A stretch of DNA of 64,000 nucleotides from JABJOR01 sp965603075. Lineage in GTDB: Bacteria; Pseudomonadota; Alphaproteobacteria; Rhodospirillales; Casp-alpha2. The stretch covers positions 146,080-210,079 of the forward strand of contig CBFDBO010000003.1 in the NCBI GenBank assembly GCA_965603075.1. The letters are read 5' to 3'. The notes under the pieces are model-generated. The model had not been told where the DNA came from. It ran no database searches and saw nothing but the letters and a program-made list of their open reading frames with translations. Below, piece by piece: positions 62,171 to 64,000 of the stretch; the first letter of the stretch is position 1; each line of letters starts with the position of its first letter. A program made the position numbers and the translations under genes.

Positions 62171-63550
62171 TTAGAGTTTTTTTACATGTTCTATAGCTTC
62201 CGTAAGAACCTTGCGTAGAATGTCAGCAATTTCTTTCAGTTCATCAGGGCCCGCAATCAACGGTGGTGACAACTGGATAACAGGTGAGCCACGATCATCC
62301 GTGCGGCACATAAGGCCAGCTTCAAACAATCTGGGTGACAGGAACTTGTAGAGGATGTCATCCGCTTCATCATCGGTGAACGTCTCTTTTGTCGCCTTGT
62401 CCTTGACTAATTCAATACCAAAGAAATAGCCATCACCACGCACATCGCCCACAATGGGAAGATCGTATAGGCCCTCCAGTAGTTCGCGGAACAACCCTTC
62501 ATTCTTCCTGACATTGGCCAACAGGTTTTCGTTTTCAAAGATATCCAGATTGGCCATTGCTGCAGCACAGCTAACGGGGTGGCCAGCAAACGTAATGCCA
62601 TGCAGGAAGCACGCGCCGTCTTTCAGGAACGGTTCGATAAGCTTGTCCGAGCAGATCATGGCCCCCATGGGGCTGTAGCCGCTGGTCAGGCCCTTGGCGC
62701 AGGTGATGATGTCTGGCTGGTAGTCGTAGCGTTCACAACCGAACATGTAGCCCAGACGGCCGAAGGCGCAGATGACCTCATCCGATACTAGCATGATACC
62801 ATATTTGTCACATATTTTACGAACTTCTTGGAAATACCCTTCGGGCGGCACAATGCAGCCGCCGGAATTCTGGACCGGCTCAAGGAACACGGCGGCAACC
62901 GTGCCAGGACCTTCAATCTCGATGGCCCGTTCTATTTCAAGGGCGCATTTCTTTCCGAAGCTCTCGCTGGTGTCATTTTCCGTCATCAGATGGCTGCGAT
63001 AGGCGTCCGTGTTTTCCACATGCGCCACACCGGGCACCAACGGCTCGAAGGTATTGCGGATATCCGAAAGTCCGTTGATCGACAGCGCACCCAAAGACGC
63101 GCCGTGATAGGCCAGATTGCGCGAGATGACTTTGTAACGGCGATGCTCGCCAATCTCCGTATAATACTGGCGCACCAGTTTCCAGGCGGACTCGACGGCC
63201 TCGGAACCGCCCGAGGTAAAGAACACGCGGTTGAGGTCGCCGGGCGCGAGACCAGCAAGACGGGTCGCCAGTTCCACAGCCGGCTCGTGAGCGTAGCTCC
63301 AGATCGGGAAAAAGGCGAGCTTCTCTGCCTGTTCCGCCATGGCCTTGGCGATGCTCTTTCGGCCATGCCCGACCTGCGATACAAACAGACCCGACAGTCC
63401 GTCTATGTACTTGTCTCCGTTGGTGTCGAAGATATGGCACCCCTCGCCATGGGTGATGATCGGGACGTCCCCTTCCTTGTAGGACGACATGTTGGTGAAA
63501 TGCATCCAGAGATGGCGATAAGCGAGAGATTGCAATTCTTTATTTGACAT
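62171..63550 (-). CDS. Class III (omega-amino acid:pyruvate-type) aminotransferase
   Basis: A PLP enzyme of 459 residues that transfers amino groups from omega-amino acids, amines or polyamines. The Asp257 of LVSDEVICAFGRLG contacts the pyridine nitrogen, and Lys286 in TCAKGLTSGYSPMG forms the Schiff base. HLWMHFTNMSSY and SGGSEAVESAWKLVRQY are typical of the beta-alanine/putrescine-pyruvate group. AGGGA lies upstream of the ATG. The 5' half (about 62580-63520) is near 60% GC in sampled lines against about 47% downstream, an unusual break inside one gene. It heads an operon with the M81 peptidase. Confidence 0.92.
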   Translation of the reverse strand: MSNKELQSLAYRHLWMHFTNMSSYKEGDVPIITHGEGCHIFDTNGDKYIDGLSGLFVSQVGHGRKSIAKAMAEQAEKLAFFPIWSYAHEPAVELATRLAGLAPGDLNRVFFTSGGSEAVESAWKLVRQYYTEIGEHRRYKVISRNLAYHGASLGALSINGLSDIRNTFEPLVPGVAHVENTDAYRSHLMTENDTSESFGKKCALEIERAIEIEGPGTVAAVFLEPVQNSGGCIVPPEGYFQEVRKICDKYGIMLVSDEVICAFGRLGYMFGCERYDYQPDIITCAKGLTSGYSPMGAMICSDKLIEPFLKDGACFLHGITFAGHPVSCAAAMANLDIFENENLLANVRKNEGLFRELLEGLYDLPIVGDVRGDGYFFGIELVKDKATKETFTDDEADDILYKFLSPRLFEAGLMCRTDDRGSPVIQLSPPLIAGPDELKEIADILRKVLTEAIEHVKKL

Positions 63551-64000
63551 AGTGTGTCCCTATTCTTGTTCTAGGTCAGACAGCTCATGTAGTATCATAT
63601 TCGAGTATATTTCTTCCGCTAGTGTCTAACTAACCAAATTCATAACAAAACGAAGATACCGAGCGTCCGATCACTGTATTAAATCGATTATTAAGCTATT
63701 CCCCTTAAGACGGCATTACCAAACTTAACGACTCACAATCAATACAGACATATCATAAGTTGGACATGGCGTTGGTTTGCCTGTCATCAATTGTACAAAT
63801 TGGCTGATCACAACAAATCGCGTCAAGATCACGAGTTGGTTCTTGGGCGACATCAGTCATTCGAAGACGGGGACCCCGGCTATTTCGCATGACCGTTTAT
63901 GGCTATAAGCTGAAATGTTTCACGGTCACCAAAAAGGTCTGCTTTCGGTGGCATAGCAGACCACCTTTTAGGCAACCGAAGACTTCTGCTTATGACCCAG
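63551..64000. other. Right-edge non-coding region with repeat copy 3
   Basis: I see no gene in these 450 bases up to the window edge. The right end is a third copy of the dispersed repeat: GGTCTGCT (63936-63943) and AGCAGACC (63955-63962) form an 8-bp hairpin, followed by GACTTCTGCTTATGACCC. The left part should hold the aminotransferase promoter on the minus strand, which I could not place. Confidence 0.5.

Noticed and set aside
58733..64000. Prophage attachment duplicate of the tRNA-Ser 3' end
   Set aside because: I searched for GGTTCGAATCCCTCC and CCCTGTCCGCCA downstream and found no second copy, so no att site can be claimed.

Overview
This window looks like a chromosomal segment of an alphaproteobacterium, most likely a marine or aquatic Rhodospirillales-type organism. 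The evidence is a stand-alone DivK, a hisZ-purA pair, the run pyrB-pyrC'-plsY/dprA-topA-rnr, a sigma-32 gene, gatCAB, and an SOS box of the alphaproteobacterial GTTC-N7-GTTC type in front of umuDC. By eye the GC content is in the high forties, with richer islands at umuDC and in the 5' half of the last aminotransferase. There is no CRISPR array and no complete mobile element. The taxonomic placement is inference.

Layout. 1-14050 is a split histidine-utilisation locus. hutU (5' cut off by the window) and hutH come first, followed by about 7.6 kb of unrelated genes: SOS-controlled umuDC, a TraB/ChaN-like protein, mtnN, a SulP permease and a DEAD-box helicase. Then come hutF, divergent from hutI-hutG. 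The set HutH-HutU-HutI-HutF-HutG is the five-step route that deiminates formiminoglutamate and releases formate and glutamate. 14039-19292 holds transport and small-metabolism genes: an MFS carrier, a secreted nuclease, a MATE exporter behind a three-copy operator-like repeat, and a threonine aldolase/JAMM peptidase/membrane protein cluster. 19365-21388 carries an RluD-type synthase and rpoH, whose Shine-Dalgarno sits in a strong leader hairpin. 21442-24076 encodes a small membrane protein and a tail-anchored pseudokinase.

24374-34889 contains an ornithine-decarboxylase-like enzyme, an unknown ORF, purA-hisZ, an MFS carrier, an ArsR/ArsP-type permease operon, a secreted protein, a gamma-glutamyltransferase and a Crp/Fnr regulator. 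35112-52934 is conserved core: divK, rpmG, ctpA, rnr, topA, dprA, plsY, pyrC', pyrB, ruvX and gatCAB with a thioesterase. A short diguanylate cyclase gene sits on the opposite strand between plsY and dprA.

52939-58329 holds a solute-binding protein, threonine dehydrogenase, two methionine sulfoxide reductase A-like genes, a GNAT, a secreted ten-cysteine protein, a GST and a YbaK-type deacylase. From tRNA-Ser(GCU) at 58666 to the right edge the window looks accessory: a phage terminase small-subunit relic with an in-frame amber codon, a CPBP-family membrane peptidase, an M81 (MlrC-like) peptidase with a class III aminotransferase, and three patches of one non-coding repeat family.

The most notable items are a natural Ala-Cys-Gly in place of the Ala-Ser-Gly cofactor tripeptide of HutH, a candidate RNA thermometer on rpoH, the pseudokinase and membrane-protein pair, a secreted protein with a small-Tim-like twin CX3C pattern, and the amber-interrupted terminase relic next to tRNA-Ser.
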